From: Gemmatimonadales bacterium UBA7835
GTDB taxonomy: Bacteria; Gemmatimonadota; Gemmatimonadetes; Longimicrobiales; Gaopeijiaceae
DNA: 51,085 bases
Direction: 5' to 3'
Assembly: GCA_002500925.1 (NCBI GenBank)
Contig: DLTN01000116.1
Span: 119,188-170,272 of the forward strand
The translations under genes and the position numbers were made by a program. Shown piece after piece: positions 34,854 through 42,797 of this stretch (within the stretch, counting starts at the first letter, position 1; each line of letters opens with the position of its first letter). The notes under the pieces were generated by a model, which worked only from the letters and a program-made list of their open reading frames with translations, was not told the DNA's origin and did no database searches.

Positions 34854-35917
34854 GGATCCTAGATCGTCTAGTCATCAAAAACTTCTTGATGCTTTTCTGC
34901 CTCTTTCTTCTTTGCGCACCGCCACTGTTCGTACTTGGTGATTTAGCAGAGCACCTTGACGACTACATCGACCGTGGGCTCTCCCTCGGAGAAGTGTCGA
35001 TGTCTTATGTCTACATGTATCCACTCTTCATCCAGTGGTGCTTCCCCATTGCAGCACTCCTCGGAGCGGTCTTCACAGTCCACTGGATGACGAAGCATCG
35101 GGAGATAGTGGCAGCCAAAGCGGGAGGAATCTCTTTTCATCGACTAGTGGCTCCCCTTCTCATAGCTGGGGTCCTCCTGACTGGCGTTGCTTTGGCTTTA
35201 ACCGAGGTAGTGCCGCGCACCAACAAAATCTCAGCGCAAATCCTTCGCTCTGAGGCACCAGGTCGGTCCTGGCGCTCCGACTTCGTCTATAGGTCTGAGG
35301 AGGGAGTCTCATGGCAAGTGAATAGACTGACAGCGTCCGACGGTCGAATGACAGACGTCGTGATCGAGCGTCCCGTCACAGATGACCGTAATGGTCTACA
35401 CCTGATAGCAGAGGGCGCCAGGTTCCAAGCTGAGGATGGCTGGATCCTGGCTCAGGGGTTCATGAGAACACTTAGTGGTGATAGTGCTGAGACCACAATC
35501 GAATTTGACCGACTCATGATGGCTGATCTAGTGGAACGTCCAGAGGAACTACTCGAGGTTCCACCAGAGCCGGACGAGATGACCTATGCCGAAATCAATC
35601 ACATGGCGGCAATAATTCAGAGAACCGGTGGCAACGCCAATGAACTTCTTGTAAAGCGCGAGCAGAAAATATCAATCCCGGTCACTACCCTGATCATTAT
35701 CCTTTTCGGTGCGCCACTTGCAACTAGCAGCAAACGGGGAGGGGCCGCGTTTGGGATTGGGCTCTCACTAGCCACCGTCCTCCTTTTCATGATGCTCCTG
35801 CGGGTAGCTGGAGCACTAGGTGAAGCTGGTGCCGTATCCCCTCTAGCGGCGGCATGGATCCCCAACATGGTCTTTGCCTTAACAGGGTTAATTCTCATGA
35901 TACGGGTTCGAACTTAG
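34850..35917 (+). CDS. lptG: LPS export ABC transporter permease LptG
   Basis: The partner permease of LptF, 355 residues. The N-terminus MRILDRLVIKNFLMLFCLFLL is the family opening, followed by PLFIQWCFPIAALLGAVF and the KAGGISFHRLVAPLL motif. A periplasmic domain (about residues 105-265) and three C-terminal helices (VTTLIIILFGAPLATSSKRGGAAFGIGLSLA onward) complete the fold. The ATG overlaps the lptF stop by 4 nt. Its last 23 bases overlap tail-to-tail with the DapF-like gene on the other strand. lptB, A and C are not in the window. Confidence 0.93.
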   Translation: MRILDRLVIKNFLMLFCLFLLCAPPLFVLGDLAEHLDDYIDRGLSLGEVSMSYVYMYPLFIQWCFPIAALLGAVFTVHWMTKHREIVAAKAGGISFHRLVAPLLIAGVLLTGVALALTEVVPRTNKISAQILRSEAPGRSWRSDFVYRSEEGVSWQVNRLTASDGRMTDVVIERPVTDDRNGLHLIAEGARFQAEDGWILAQGFMRTLSGDSAETTIEFDRLMMADLVERPEELLEVPPEPDEMTYAEINHMAAIIQRTGGNANELLVKREQKISIPVTTLIIILFGAPLATSSKRGGAAFGIGLSLATVLLFMMLLRVAGALGEAGAVSPLAAAWIPNMVFALTGLILMIRVRT

Positions 35918-36845
35918 CTAAGAGACCGTCTTCGATGGTCCCACTCATTACGGAAGTGACAGGACCTCGAAGAGTGATCTCTAGCGAATTATGTACCGAA
36001 ACCGATAGCTGTCCTCCTGGCATATCGATCAGGACTGCTCCAAAGGGAAGCGAGCCGGTCACAACGAGAGCGACAGCTACGGCACATGAACTGGTGCCGG
36101 ATGCGGCGGTTCGACCCACCCCTCTCTCCCAGATGCAAGCCTGGCCCCTCCCATGCTGACTTCTAGCGAGCTGAACATTGGTTCCAGCAGGGATGTCCGG
36201 ATGCGAAGCGATGAAGGGACCGAGGACGGAAAGCCGTTCTTCGGAGAACGACTCCTCCTGCGGGTCAGTGAGTATGACAACATGAGGGTTTCCGATTGAG
36301 ACCGGAACAACCTCCAACTTTTCTCCCTCCGGACCCATTAGTGTGTAAGGCTCAGACTCGCCATGCAGGAGGCCGGACCCGGCACCGATCGCCTCCGGAC
36401 CAAGTCGAGCCACACCCATCTCCACAGAGATATCAAAGGTGCCATCAGTCATCCCATGAACATGGATGCGAACTTCCCCGCCCCCAACCTTCGCATCAAT
36501 TACGGATAGTCGGGGTTCAAGGCCTGAAAGGTATGCGGCTAGCACACGTAACCCGTTGCCGCTCCGCTCGAACTCACTGCCGTCTGGATTGAACATGCGG
36601 AGAGACACAACAGCGTGTGCGGGTGATCTAAGACTCTGATCCAACATGACAACGACAAGGCCGTCTGAAGCCAATCCCCGGTGCGGACCGCAGACCATAG
36701 CGACATTTTCGGGAGTCGCTATCCAGGAGGCTTGATCACCCTCGACCACCTCAAATACCAGATAGTCATTCCCTAGGCCGTGGGCCTTGTAAAAGTGCCT
36801 GGAAAGCCTAGGTCGGGTCCCTAGGTAAACGGTAGGATCAGTCAT
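35895..36845 (-). CDS. DapF-like protein lacking both catalytic cysteines
   Basis: A 316-residue homologue of diaminopimelate epimerase, which normally interconverts LL- and meso-diaminopimelate with two thiol acid/base residues. Substrate-side motifs are kept: HGLGNDYLVFE, FNPDGSE, SIGNPHVV, GTNVQLA and WERG. Both cysteines are replaced. The first motif reads RSGNGLR with Ser95 (AGC) where E. coli has Cys73, and the second reads TAASGTSSC with Ser249 (TCC) where E. coli has Cys217. Gly-Glu-Thr of that loop is also Gly-Arg-Thr. Epimerase activity by the known mechanism is therefore doubtful. The start at ATG 36845 matches the usual N-terminus; the longer open frame to 37136 runs through the metH leader. 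A true dapF or dapL would have to lie elsewhere. Confidence 0.85.
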   Translation of the reverse strand: MTDPTVYLGTRPRLSRHFYKAHGLGNDYLVFEVVEGDQASWIATPENVAMVCGPHRGLASDGLVVVMLDQSLRSPAHAVVSLRMFNPDGSEFERSGNGLRVLAAYLSGLEPRLSVIDAKVGGGEVRIHVHGMTDGTFDISVEMGVARLGPEAIGAGSGLLHGESEPYTLMGPEGEKLEVVPVSIGNPHVVILTDPQEESFSEERLSVLGPFIASHPDIPAGTNVQLARSQHGRGQACIWERGVGRTAASGTSSCAVAVALVVTGSLPFGAVLIDMPGGQLSVSVHNSLEITLRGPVTSVMSGTIEDGLLAKFEPVS

Positions 36846-36982
36846 GCGGAGCAAGCGAAATTCGGGTCTTCGGATATCCTCCTGAAAGTGCGTCTTCGGC
36901 CGACACAGCGCACCCTGCATGGACCCCAGAGAGAGCAGGTCGTTGAATTCGAGGTTAAACGGATGTACTCTAATCAGACACT

Positions 36983-37058
36983 GAGGGGCGATTTGAAGCG
37001 TATTGCGGCCCGCACGGTGAGACGGAAAGCGTCCCACCAGCGAACAAGCTAAAAAGCT
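36983..37058 (+). promoter_or_regulatory. SAM-II riboswitch aptamer upstream of metH, with an extra hairpin
   Basis: The leader matches the SAM-II (metA-type) H-pseudoknot. GATTTG (36990-36995) and CGTATTGC (36999-37006) form the long first loop between P1 strands GGGC (36986-36989) and GCCC (37008-37011). The distal AACAAGCTAAAAAGCT (37043-37058) supplies the second P2 strand: TTG (37003-37005) pairs with CAA (37045-37047), and AGC (36997-36999) pairs with GCT (37056-37058). Instead of the usual short linker, an additional hairpin lies between P1 and the distal strand: GGTG-A-GACG, loop GAAAG, CGTC-C-CACC (37016-37038). SAM-II is an established SAM sensor of methionine genes, and metH follows directly, so repression by SAM is expected. 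The match is by eye; no covariance model was run. Confidence 0.85.
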
Positions 37059-37059
37059 G

Positions 37060-37098
37060 AAGCCCTGCATCGCAGTGCCCTGCGAGCGGGCTTTTGTT
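37060..37098 (+). terminator. Terminator-like expression platform in the metH leader
   Basis: One base after the aptamer, AAGCCC pairs with GGGCTT, continuing through GC/GC and TCGCA/TGCGA around loop GTGCCC, with two single-base bulges on the 5' side. The stem is followed by TTGTTGT. This is a strong GC-rich hairpin with a T-rich tail, 17 bases before the metH start. The GCCC of its 5' arm could alternatively pair with the GGGGC of aptamer P1, which would give a simple switch, but that alternative pairing is my inference. Confidence 0.6.
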
Positions 37099-37101
37099 GT
37101 C

Positions 37102-37117
37102 GGAGGATCTTCCATTG
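37102..37117 (+). promoter_or_regulatory. Ribosome binding site fixing the metH TTG start
   Basis: GGAGG (37102-37106) is followed by eight bases and TTG at 37115. The earlier in-frame TTG at 37094 lies inside the T tail of the terminator-like hairpin and has no ribosome binding site, so 37115 is the better start. Confidence 0.7.
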
Positions 37118-40100
37118 CAACACACGAAAACTCCACGATTGCGGAGTGAGCGGATTCACGCGCTCGACCGCGCGCTCCGCGAGCGCATCCTGGTTATGGA
37201 CGGAGCGATGGGTACCATGATCCAGCGCCATGAACTCTCGGAAGAGGACTTCCGAGGTGAGCGCTTCGAGAACAACCCAGTATCCCTCGAGGGAGCAAAT
37301 GATCTTTTGTGCCTCAGTCGTCCCGCCCTGATTCGGTCGATTCACAGTGAATTTCTCCTCGCCGGCGCGGATCTGATAGAAACAAACACCTTCAGTTCAA
37401 ATCGGATCTCTCTGGAGGACTACGAACTCTCGGAAATCAGCGAAGAGCTGAATTGCATCGCAGCCTCCCTTGCCCGAGAGGCCGCAGATGCAGTAGAAGC
37501 GGAGCACCCTGATCGAATCTGCTGGGTCGCTGGGGCACTCGGACCGACGAATCGCACCGCGTCTCTATCCCCTGATGTAGGAGATCCAGGCGCACGCAAT
37601 GTGACGTTTGATGAGCTCGTCAGAGCCTATTCCGAACAGACCAAAGGCCTACTCGATGGTGGAGTAGACATTCTTTTGGTTGAGACCGCGTTCGACACCC
37701 TCAACGCGAAAGCCGCTCTCTATGCGATCTCTGCAGTGCTGGAGGAGATCGCTGAAGACGTGCCAGTCATGGTCTCCGGTACCATCACGGATCAGAGCGG
37801 TCGAACCCTTTCCGGACAGACCCCCGAAGCGTTTTATAACTCCGTCGCTCACGGCGCCCAGCCAGGACCGGGTCGGCGACGCGGGTTACTCTCCGTCGGG
37901 CTGAACTGTGCACTAGGGATTGATCAACTCCGTCCCTTCCTCGAGGAACTCTCCGAAGCGGCAGCCGTCCCGGTAAGCTGCTACCCGAACGCGGGTTTGC
38001 CGAATGAATTTGGGGAATACGACGACACCGCGAAGCACATGGCTGCAGTGACCCGAGAATACGCAGAGGCCGGATTCATCAACATCGTAGGTGGATGCTG
38101 CGGAACGACCCCGGAACATATCCGCGCGATTGCAGACAGCGTGGCGGACGTCGAACCCCGGCGTCTTCCGGACCTTCCGACCAGAACAAGGCTCTCCGGT
38201 CTCGAACCACTAAGTATAGGGCCCGAATCGCTGTTCGTTAACGTCGGCGAACGAACGAACGTCACCGGCTCTCGACGCTTTGCTCGCTTGATTCTAGATG
38301 ACGACTACGAAACCGCCGTCGATGTTGCGCTCCAGCAGGTCAAGGGGGGAGCACAGATCCTCGATGTGAACATGGATGAGGGGCTTCTCGACTCGGTCAC
38401 GGCGATAACTCGATATCTCAACCTTCTAGCGTCAGAGCCCGAGATATCGAGGATCCCCGTCATGGTGGATTCATCAGACTGGGCCGTAGTGGAGGCGGGA
38501 CTCAAGACCCTTCAGGGCAAGGGTGTGGTAAACTCAATCTCAATGAAGGATGGGGAAGACGCATTCCGGCAGCGTGCTAGAGAGGTCCGACGCTTCGGTG
38601 CCGCAGCAGTTGTAATGGCTTTCGACGAACAGGGGCAAGCTGACACTCTCAGTCGACGGGTCGAGATCTGCTCCCGAGCATACCGAATCCTGGTCGAAGA
38701 AGAAGGATTTCTGCCTGAGGACATCATCTTCGACCCAAACGTCTTTGCAGTCGCGACAGGAATCGAAGAGCATAACGATTATGGGGTCTTGTTCATCGAA
38801 GCCGTGCGACAGATCAAGGCGTTATGCCCGCATGCGCTGACGAGCGGAGGCATCAGCAACGTGTCCTTCTCATTCCGTGGCAGTCCAGAAGTGAGAGAGG
38901 CCATGCATGCTGCATTCCTCTACCACGGTATAAATGCGGGGCTCGACATGGGCATCGTAAACGCGGGAGCGCTTCCGGTCTACGACGACATCCCCGAAGA
39001 GCTGTTGATACCGGTAGAGGATGTGCTTCTCGCCCGAGATGCAGAGGCTACTGAGACGCTGACACGCATCGCAAGCGAGAGAACTGGTACCACTCAGCAC
39101 CGAATGGAGGAAGACCTTTCGTGGCGTGACGAGCCTGTCCGAGACCGCCTTGTTCATGCCCTAGTTAACGGAATTGACGCATGGATTGAGGAAGATGCCG
39201 AAAAAGCACGCCTAGAGTTGCCACGGGCTCTCGACGTAATCGAGGGTCCATTGATGGACGGTATGAATGTGGTAGGAGACCGGTTTGGGTCTGGTCGTAT
39301 GTTCCTGCCCCAAGTTGTTAAGAGCGCTCGAGTTATGAAGAAGGCGGTAGCGCACTTAGTACCCCACTTGGACGCAGAGCAGGCTGACCTATCAGGTAAG
39401 GGAAAGATTCTACTTGCCACGGTAAAGGGCGACGTCCATGACATCGGGAAAAACATCGTAGGGGTGGTGCTTCAGTGTAATGGATACGAGATCGTCGACC
39501 TCGGCGTAATGATCCCTACCGAACAAATACTAGAAGCGGCTCGTAATCACGAAGTCGACATGGTCGGTCTTTCAGGGCTGATTACGCCCTCGCTCAACCA
39601 GATGGTGCACGTAGCTACTGAGATGGAGCGCCTCGGCTTCACCACACCTCTACTTATCGGAGGTGCTACTACTTCCCGGGCTCATACGGCAGTCAAAATC
39701 GAGGAGTGCTACTCAGGCCCCACCGTGCACGTTCTAGATGCGTCGAGAGCTGTTGGCGTTGTCTCAACCCTTCTCGACCGTGAACGCAGGCCTGCGTTCA
39801 TGGAGGAAACCCGGCGAGAGTACGCCGAACTCCGCGACAGACGCGCCGGACGAGTACAAAAAACTGCTCTTCTGACAATCGAGGAGGCGCGCACGCGGGG
39901 TTTCGATGGCGGATGGCCTAAATACACCCCGCCCACTCCAGCCTCACCTGGAATCCACCTGCTCAACGATATCTCAGTAGCCGACCTACGTCCGTACATA
40001 GACTGGACTCCCTTCTTCAAGACGTGGGAGTTACACGGTACTTACCCTGAGATTATGGAAGACGAACTGGTCGGAGAAACGGCTAGAACGCTTATCGATG

Positions 40101-40888
40101 AAGCAATGACGCTGCTGACGCAGATGGATGAAGACGGGGTCCTTCAGCCCCGTGCGGTCGTCGGTCTCTTCCCAGCACACTCAGAAGGTGACGACATCCA
40201 TCTCTTCTCACCCAGTGATGTAGCTACAGGTCGAGACAGAGGCTCTGAAAACCAGTCTACTCCAATCGCCGTGCTTCGAACACTACGTCAACAGTTCAGG
40301 AAAGATGGGCGGGCCAACCTTGCCTTGTCCGACTTCGTAGCACCGAAAGGAAGTCAGCCAGACTGGGTAGGTGGCTTCGCCGTAACTTCCGGCCGACTTG
40401 TAGACCAGCTGTCAGCTCGCTTCGAAGCAGAGCATGACGACTACCACGCAATCATGTCTAAGTCCCTTGCAGACCGTATCGCAGAGGCGCTTGCTGAGTA
40501 CGTGCACGAACACGTTCGCCAAGTTCTTTGGGGGTATGCAGCGGACGAGACTTTCGATAACGACGCACTAATCGCGGAGGCATACAGGGGTATCCGACCT
40601 GCCCCGGGATATCCAGCTTGCCCCGACCATTCGGAAAAGCGTGTTCTATTTGACATTCTGAGAGCTGAAGAATCCATAGGGGTCACACTGACTGAGACCT
40701 ATGCGATGGCGCCTGGCGCCTCCGTCAGTGGCTGGTACTTCGCACACCCTGAAGCCCGATACTTCGGTGTGGGGCGACTCGGCCGTGATCAGGTCGAGGA
40801 CTATGCCCGCCGCAAAAGATGGAGCTTGGAGGATGCTGAAAGATGGCTAGCCCCAAACCTCGGCTACACGCCCACGAACGGCACATGA
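37115..40888 (+). CDS. metH: Cobalamin-dependent methionine synthase
   Basis: MetH transfers a methyl group from methyl-tetrahydrofolate through cobalamin to homocysteine. The ~1,257-residue product has all four modules. The homocysteine/zinc barrel (about residues 20-340) carries VMDGAMGTMIQ, GLNCALG and VGGCCGTTPEH with the zinc cysteines. The pterin domain has NVGERTNVTGSRRF. The cobalamin domain has the helical cap GRMFLPQVVKSARVMKKA and the lower-ligand motif GDVHDIGKNIV (Asp-x-His-x-x-Gly). The C-terminal SAM-dependent reactivation domain has RGIRPAPGYPACPDH. It is preceded by a SAM-II riboswitch and overlaps the next gene by 4 nt. Cobalamin is needed, so uptake or synthesis must exist elsewhere. 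No cobalamin riboswitch is seen upstream. Confidence 0.97.
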   Translation: MQHTKTPRLRSERIHALDRALRERILVMDGAMGTMIQRHELSEEDFRGERFENNPVSLEGANDLLCLSRPALIRSIHSEFLLAGADLIETNTFSSNRISLEDYELSEISEELNCIAASLAREAADAVEAEHPDRICWVAGALGPTNRTASLSPDVGDPGARNVTFDELVRAYSEQTKGLLDGGVDILLVETAFDTLNAKAALYAISAVLEEIAEDVPVMVSGTITDQSGRTLSGQTPEAFYNSVAHGAQPGPGRRRGLLSVGLNCALGIDQLRPFLEELSEAAAVPVSCYPNAGLPNEFGEYDDTAKHMAAVTREYAEAGFINIVGGCCGTTPEHIRAIADSVADVEPRRLPDLPTRTRLSGLEPLSIGPESLFVNVGERTNVTGSRRFARLILDDDYETAVDVALQQVKGGAQILDVNMDEGLLDSVTAITRYLNLLASEPEISRIPVMVDSSDWAVVEAGLKTLQGKGVVNSISMKDGEDAFRQRAREVRRFGAAAVVMAFDEQGQADTLSRRVEICSRAYRILVEEEGFLPEDIIFDPNVFAVATGIEEHNDYGVLFIEAVRQIKALCPHALTSGGISNVSFSFRGSPEVREAMHAAFLYHGINAGLDMGIVNAGALPVYDDIPEELLIPVEDVLLARDAEATETLTRIASERTGTTQHRMEEDLSWRDEPVRDRLVHALVNGIDAWIEEDAEKARLELPRALDVIEGPLMDGMNVVGDRFGSGRMFLPQVVKSARVMKKAVAHLVPHLDAEQADLSGKGKILLATVKGDVHDIGKNIVGVVLQCNGYEIVDLGVMIPTEQILEAARNHEVDMVGLSGLITPSLNQMVHVATEMERLGFTTPLLIGGATTSRAHTAVKIEECYSGPTVHVLDASRAVGVVSTLLDRERRPAFMEETRREYAELRDRRAGRVQKTALLTIEEARTRGFDGGWPKYTPPTPASPGIHLLNDISVADLRPYIDWTPFFKTWELHGTYPEIMEDELVGETARTLIDEAMTLLTQMDEDGVLQPRAVVGLFPAHSEGDDIHLFSPSDVATGRDRGSENQSTPIAVLRTLRQQFRKDGRANLALSDFVAPKGSQPDWVGGFAVTSGRLVDQLSARFEAEHDDYHAIMSKSLADRIAEALAEYVHEHVRQVLWGYAADETFDNDALIAEAYRGIRPAPGYPACPDHSEKRVLFDILRAEESIGVTLTETYAMAPGASVSGWYFAHPEARYFGVGRLGRDQVEDYARRKRWSLEDAERWLAPNLGYTPTNGT

Positions 40889-42783
40889 AGTCACTCGTGC
40901 GAGACAACCGGGTTCACGTATTCGACGGAGCCATGGGCACCCTACTCTACAGTCGTGGTGTTTTCGTAAACGTATGTTACGACGAGCTCAACTTGAGTCG
41001 ACCCGAATTGGTAAGAGGAATCCACGAGGAATACATCAATGCAGGAGCCGAGATTCTAGAAACCAACACCTTCGGTGCGAATCCGGTCAAGCTGTCTTCG
41101 TTTGGTCTTGAAGATCGCACCGAGGAAATCAATGAGCAGGCCGCTAGACTCGCAGTGGAAGCGTCCTCAAAGGCTGAATTATCAGAACTAACTAGAGGAA
41201 ACGACCCAGATTACTCCTCGGGTAGCACCGTAGCAGTAGCGGGCGCTCTGGGTCCGCTCGGGATCCGAATCGAGCCCTGGGGCCCTACCTCTTTAGATGA
41301 AGCAGAAGCGTATTTTGCTCGCCAAGTTGATGGCCTTCTCAAAGGAGGTGTAGACGGCTTCGTCTTAGAGACCTTCTCAGATATATCGGAGCTGCAATGC
41401 GCACTTCGGGCAATCCGAGCTGCCTGTGAATTACCAGTGATCGCGCAAATGACAGTTGGACCGGACGGCAAGACATCTCTCGGGACTGAGCCCGCTCATT
41501 TGGCCCAGGCCATGGAGGACTCCGGTGCCGATGTAATTGGTCTAAATTGCTCCGTTGGGCCAGCCGTCATGTTGGACGCCCTAGAGGACATGGCCGAAGT
41601 CACGCAGCTGCCCCTTAGCGCGCAACCTAACGCAGGACTTCCACGGAACGTCCGGGATCGAAAAATCTATCTAGCTAGCCCCGACTATATGGCTCAGTAC
41701 GCTCGCCGTATGATCGACGTCGGGGTTCGATTTGTTGGGGGGTGCTGCGGCACGACACCTGATCACACGAGACGGATGCGCGATTCGGTGGCAGCACTCC
41801 AGCCGAAACACCCCATCGTCACAATTAGAGACAGAGCGAATAATTCTCACTCCGCCACAAACCCGGTCCCCCTCGAACAACGATCGGCGTGGGGTCGGAA
41901 GCTTGCCCGCGGGGAACAGGTAGCTTCTGTAGAGATAATCCCACCGCACAGCTGGGACGCCTCCGCAGTCACATCACCTGCACGTGAGCTTAAAGTTTCG
42001 GGTGTCGACGCAGTCAGTATCGTGGAAAGTCCGCGCTCACGTAGCCGCATGGGAGCCCTTTCCGCTGCATTGATCGTAGAGCGAGAAGTCGGCATCGAGA
42101 CGATCGTCCACTACACCTGCCGAGACAAAAACATGCTCGGAATGATTTCAGACTTGCTCGGTGCCGCCGCCGCGGGAATCCGAAATGTCCTCGTGGTTTC
42201 CGGTGACCCTCCCGTAATGGGTCCCTATCCGGACACAACCGTGGTCTTCGATATCGATTCGATCGGACTGACCAATGTGGTGCAAGGACTCAATCAAGGC
42301 ATAGACCCCGGTGGTAACACGATCGGTGCACCAACAGAGTTCGTCCAGGGAGTAGCGATAAATCACGGATCGGTTGACCAGGAACGTGAGCGAAGTCGCT
42401 TTGAATACAAGGTCGATGCAGGTGCTAACTTTGCGACAACTCAACCGGTCTTTAGCCCTAAAGCCCTAGAGCAATTTCTCGACGCAACGACTCCGGAGAT
42501 CCCAATCGTTGCCGGAATATGGCCACTTACGACTCTTCGAAATGCGGAGTTTCTAGCAAACGAAGTTCCAGGTGTTCACGTCCCCACTGAATTGGTGGAC
42601 CGGATGAGAAGAGCACACCTTTCTGGAGCGGACGCTGCCCTAGAGGAGGGAGTCGCAATCGCGCTTGAGCTAATCAATGCGACCCAAGATTTCGTCCAAG
42701 GATTCCACCTGACTGCACCAAATCGGAAAGTTCAAGTGGCACTCAGGGTGCTTAGAGAAAGCGGCATTTTAGCAACGGCTTAG
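40885..42783 (+). CDS. Bifunctional homocysteine S-methyltransferase / methylenetetrahydrofolate reductase
   Basis: A 632-residue fusion like Bacillus YitJ. Residues ~1-290 form a homocysteine methyltransferase barrel (VHVFDGAMGTLLYSRGV, ETNTFGANPVKL) with the zinc cysteines in GLNCSVGP and VGGCCGTTPDH. Residues ~335-632 are an MTHFR domain: VASVEIIPPHSWD supplies the catalytic Glu region, VVSGDPPVMGPYP the flavin-site Asp, and GANFATTQPVFSP the folate-side Gln. It could make methyl-THF for MetH or methylate homocysteine itself. Start ATG 40885 overlaps the metH stop as ATGA; a longer reading from 40843 would sit inside metH. Being coupled to metH, it is presumably under the same riboswitch. 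Confidence 0.92.
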   Translation: MKSLVRDNRVHVFDGAMGTLLYSRGVFVNVCYDELNLSRPELVRGIHEEYINAGAEILETNTFGANPVKLSSFGLEDRTEEINEQAARLAVEASSKAELSELTRGNDPDYSSGSTVAVAGALGPLGIRIEPWGPTSLDEAEAYFARQVDGLLKGGVDGFVLETFSDISELQCALRAIRAACELPVIAQMTVGPDGKTSLGTEPAHLAQAMEDSGADVIGLNCSVGPAVMLDALEDMAEVTQLPLSAQPNAGLPRNVRDRKIYLASPDYMAQYARRMIDVGVRFVGGCCGTTPDHTRRMRDSVAALQPKHPIVTIRDRANNSHSATNPVPLEQRSAWGRKLARGEQVASVEIIPPHSWDASAVTSPARELKVSGVDAVSIVESPRSRSRMGALSAALIVEREVGIETIVHYTCRDKNMLGMISDLLGAAAAGIRNVLVVSGDPPVMGPYPDTTVVFDIDSIGLTNVVQGLNQGIDPGGNTIGAPTEFVQGVAINHGSVDQERERSRFEYKVDAGANFATTQPVFSPKALEQFLDATTPEIPIVAGIWPLTTLRNAEFLANEVPGVHVPTELVDRMRRAHLSGADAALEEGVAIALELINATQDFVQGFHLTAPNRKVQVALRVLRESGILATA

Positions 42784-42797
42784 ACCGTTTACCCGAC

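Noticed and set aside
37094..37114. Upstream TTG start for metH at 37094
   Set aside because: It lies in the T tail of the terminator-like hairpin with no ribosome binding site; TTG 37115 has GGAGG eight bases upstream.
36846..37114. Cobalamin riboswitch upstream of metH
   Set aside because: No B12-box-like sequence is seen; the leader is explained by a SAM-II element instead.
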